Shown here piece after piece: positions 15,914 to 17,914 of a stretch of DNA of 17,914 nucleotides (its first letter is position 1; every line of letters starts with the position of its first letter). The notes under the pieces were generated by a model, which saw only the letters and a list, made by a program, of their open reading frames with translations, was not told the origin of the DNA and made no database searches. Origin of the DNA: Bacteroidales bacterium (GTDB lineage: Bacteria; Bacteroidota; Bacteroidia; Bacteroidales; Muribaculaceae); the NCBI GenBank assembly GCA_900755985.1, contig CAAEIL010000162.1, forward strand, positions 1 through 17,914. Reading direction: 5' to 3'. A program made the translations under genes and the position numbers.

Positions 15914-16420
15914 TCAGCAATGCATTTGTTTTTCGGCATCGATAAGCTTTGTTTTTATTCGGTGCAGACGCGTTGCCACGGCGGCACGGCTAAGGCCGGT
16001 AACAGCGGCAATCTCGTCATATGAATTCTCGTCGAGCCACATCATTACAATTGCTTTTTCAAGGGGGTCAAGGCGCGAAATCAACAGATACATATCGGCG
16101 AGGTCGCGTCGTCTCTCGTCATCGCCATTGTCGGGGACAAGTTCGATAGCCTCGTCGAGCGACGTCGTGGCGCCATAGCGATGGTTACGACGAAGCCAAC
16201 TCAGGCATGAGTTGATGGTTACGCGATAAATCCAGGTATACATGGTGCTGTCACCTCTGAAACTACCGAATCCACGCCAAAGGTTTACCATAGTTTCCTG
16301 ATACAGGTCATCGAACGACACCGACGGAGTCGAATACATGAAGCACAAACGCCGTATGACAGAGTCATACTGTGCCACTTCGTTTAGAAATCTCTGTTCG
16401 GTTTCGCTATGTGCTGACAT
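15914..16420 (-). CDS. ECF RNA polymerase sigma factor
   Basis: A 168-residue ECF sigma factor. Region 2 is at about residues 13-80 with DDLYQETMVNLWRGF (37-51) and TWIYRVTINSCLSWLRR (62-78). Region 4 is at about 108-165 with LDPLEKAIVMMWLDENSYDEIAAVTGLSRAAVATRLHRIKTKL. The frame opens at a TTG (16453), but the promoter-like -10 at 16439-16446 lies between that TTG and the first ATG, so the start is ATG 16420 (MSAHSETEQRF), which also gives the family's usual N-terminus. It is cotranscribed with the four-TM protein behind it. It diverges from the sigma factor at 4801-5292 but shares a similar promoter form. Confidence 0.93.
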   Translation of the reverse strand: MSAHSETEQRFLNEVAQYDSVIRRLCFMYSTPSVSFDDLYQETMVNLWRGFGSFRGDSTMYTWIYRVTINSCLSWLRRNHRYGATTSLDEAIELVPDNGDDERRRDLADMYLLISRLDPLEKAIVMMWLDENSYDEIAAVTGLSRAAVATRLHRIKTKLIDAEKQMHC

Positions 16421-16438
16421 TGATTGGCAATTTATCTC

Positions 16439-16468
16439 TTTAGATGCAGACAAAAGCCAAAAATTACA
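16439..16468 (-). promoter_or_regulatory. Candidate ECF-type promoter of the second sigma gene
   Basis: On the minus strand TGTAAT (16468-16463), 16 bases, then CATCTAAA (16446-16439) precede ATG 16420 by about 18 bp. The layout matches the promoter at 5315-5343, and in both the base run TCTG directly precedes the -10. A palindrome at 16474-16492 sits just upstream. Confidence 0.5.
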
Positions 16469-16473
16469 TCATG

Positions 16474-16492
16474 GGGCAAAAAATTTTTGCCC
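16474..16492. repeat. A/T-core palindrome between ligA and the sigma gene
   Basis: GGGC, six A, five T, GCCC form an almost perfect 19-bp palindrome. It could be the ligA terminator or an UP-like element of the sigma promoter; no T-run follows the stem on the minus strand, which argues against an ordinary terminator. Confidence 0.4.
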
Positions 16493-16558
16493 GGATACAT
16501 AATCAGCCTTTGCACATATCCTGAAGGAACAGCCCGTACTCGGCCGTAAATCGCTCAT

Positions 16559-17914
16559 TCAGTCAGAAATCATTTTGATAAATGTATCTTCGTCAATGAT
16601 AGGTATCCCCAGTTTCTGTGCTTTTTCGAGCTTGGACGGGCCCATGTTTTCGCCGGCAAGGACATAGTCAGTTTTCTTTGAAATAGAACCGACGTTTTTG
16701 CCGCCGTGCTTTTCAATCAAGGCTTTGTACTCATCGCGCGAATGTTTTGCAAAGACACCGCTGATAACTATCGACTTTCCGGCAAGGCGGTCGGTGCGGT
16801 CCTCGTCGCTTTCTTCGGGGAGTTCCATCTGCACGCCTGCCCGCCGCAGACGTTCTATGATGTCGCGGTTGGCCGGGGTGGCAAGATAATCGGCAATAGA
16901 CGCGGCTATGCGCGGGCCAACGTCTTCGATAGCTTCGAGCTCGGACTGGCTCATGGTCATCAGACGGTCGATCGAGCGCACTGTACGTGCAATTTTGCGT
17001 GCAGTCGTCTCGCCGACATACGGAATCGACAGCGCATACAGCACGCGGTCAAAAGGCACCTTGAGACTGGCTTCGAGTCCGTCGAGTATACGCTCGGCCG
17101 ATCGTTCGCCAAAACGGTCGAGTACCACAAGGTCTTCGCGCTTAAGGTCATACAGGTCGGAGATATTCTTGACAAGACCGGTGGCAAACAGTACTTCGGA
17201 AGTTTCCTCACCTATGCCGTCGATATCCATCATACGTCGGCCCACAAAGTGTTCGACGCGACCGGTAATCTGCGGTTGGCAGCCCCATTTGTTGGGACAT
17301 ACCCAGGCGGCTTCGCCCTCGACACGCACTAAAGCAGTTCCACAGGCCGGACAATGACTGACAAACTTGACCGGAGGTGCATCCGGCAGGCGGTCGGCAA
17401 GTTCGACACCGGTAATCTTGGGTATGATTTCGCCGCCTTTTTCGACATAGAGCATATCACCCTCGTGTATATCGAGCGACCGCATTATGTCTTCGTTATG
17501 CAGCGAAGCCCGTTTTACAACTGTCCCGGACAACAGGACAGGCTCGAGATTGGCCACAGGCGTGATTATGCCCATACGGCCGACATCGAAAGACACATAG
17601 CGCAGACGGGATGCGGCACGCTCGGCCTTGAACTTATAGGCTATGGCCCAGCGCGGCGACTTGGCGGTATATCCCAGATTGAGCTGCTGACGCAGCGAGT
17701 TAACCTTGAAAACGAGGCCGTCGGTAGCCACCGGCAGCTCTTTACGCGCAGTGTCCCAGTGTTTGATATATGCGTCAACCTGGCCTATGTCGTGGAGAAC
17801 AGTCATGGCATCCGAGACCTTGAACCCCCAGCTGCGCGCGGCCATCATGTTCTCGTAATGCGTTGTTCCGGGCAGATTCTCGCCAAGTAGATAATAGAAA
17901 TAGGCATCAAGTCC
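16559..17914 (-). CDS. ligA: NAD-dependent DNA ligase LigA, partial (N-terminus outside)
   Basis: The frame is open to the window edge, so the gene begins beyond 17914; 451 C-terminal residues of about 670 are present. LigA seals nicks during replication and repair using NAD+. Visible: end of the nucleotidyltransferase domain with motif IV DGLVFKVN (residues 65-72 of this part) and motif V SPRWAIAYKF; the OB fold with VGRMGIITPVANLEPV; the four-Cys zinc finger (C188, C191, C206, C212); helix-hairpin-helix region (IDGIGEETSE, RFGERSAERILDGLE, PYVGETTARKIA, EDVGPRIAASI); and a C-terminal BRCT domain from LAGKSIVISG to the end. The catalytic Lys of KxDG is outside the window. ATG 17848 is internal and not the start. 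The gene is followed by the ECF sigma gene, 138 bp away. Confidence 0.97.
   Translation of the reverse strand, partial: GLDAYFYYLLGENLPGTTHYENMMAARSWGFKVSDAMTVLHDIGQVDAYIKHWDTARKELPVATDGLVFKVNSLRQQLNLGYTAKSPRWAIAYKFKAERAASRLRYVSFDVGRMGIITPVANLEPVLLSGTVVKRASLHNEDIMRSLDIHEGDMLYVEKGGEIIPKITGVELADRLPDAPPVKFVSHCPACGTALVRVEGEAAWVCPNKWGCQPQITGRVEHFVGRRMMDIDGIGEETSEVLFATGLVKNISDLYDLKREDLVVLDRFGERSAERILDGLEASLKVPFDRVLYALSIPYVGETTARKIARTVRSIDRLMTMSQSELEAIEDVGPRIAASIADYLATPANRDIIERLRRAGVQMELPEESDEDRTDRLAGKSIVISGVFAKHSRDEYKALIEKHGGKNVGSISKKTDYVLAGENMGPSKLEKAQKLGIPIIDEDTFIKMISD

Noticed and set aside
16706..17890. Plus-strand open frames of 208 and 178 codons
   Set aside because: Both are antisense to ligA, which has complete motifs over the same DNA.

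Overview
The window looks like chromosomal DNA from an anaerobic Bacteroidota, most likely order Bacteroidales (a Muribaculaceae-like genome would fit). The support is of three kinds: Bacteroidota-restricted families (DUF4421, DUF4252, TonB receptor with a carboxypeptidase-regulatory-like N-domain), promoters of the Bacteroides type (TTTG, 19 bp, TAnnTTTG), and starts that lack Shine-Dalgarno sequences. No tRNA, rRNA, CRISPR array, insertion sequence or phage gene was recognised.

Layout. Positions 106-2863 (+): an outer-membrane DUF4421 protein followed 10 bp later by a CptA/EptA-type phosphoethanolamine transferase. Positions 5292-2930 (-): a compact four-gene ECF sigma operon (sigma, single-TM anti-sigma-like protein, DUF4252 lipoprotein, SDR-like protein that has lost its motifs). 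Positions 9532-5687 (-): a small two-TM protein, a PstS-like lipoprotein and a TPR protein, separated by long AT-rich gaps that hold two short tandem duplications and a possible gene remnant. Positions 12209-9753 (-): a bifunctional class A penicillin-binding protein with a clear primary-sigma promoter. Positions 12520-15290 (+), divergent from it: a small His-rich exported protein and a TonB-dependent receptor. Positions 16420-15333 (-): a second ECF sigma with a four-TM partner. Positions 17914-16559 (-): the 3' two thirds of ligA, cut by the window edge.

Most of the content is cell-envelope biology: lipid or LPS decoration, peptidoglycan synthesis, outer-membrane import, lipoproteins and two envelope-type ECF regulators. 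The two ECF genes are preceded by promoter-like sequences with nearly the same architecture, which suggests autoregulation by related sigma factors. Four reading frames (TPR protein, PBP, His-rich protein, second sigma) have false N-terminal extensions; promoters or signal peptides place the true starts internally, and those starts are used here.

I do not see a clearly new defence or mobile system. The best leads are the His-rich protein with its CxxC-plug TonB receptor (possible metal uptake), the degenerate SDR protein in the sigma operon, and the duplications around the PstS-like gene.
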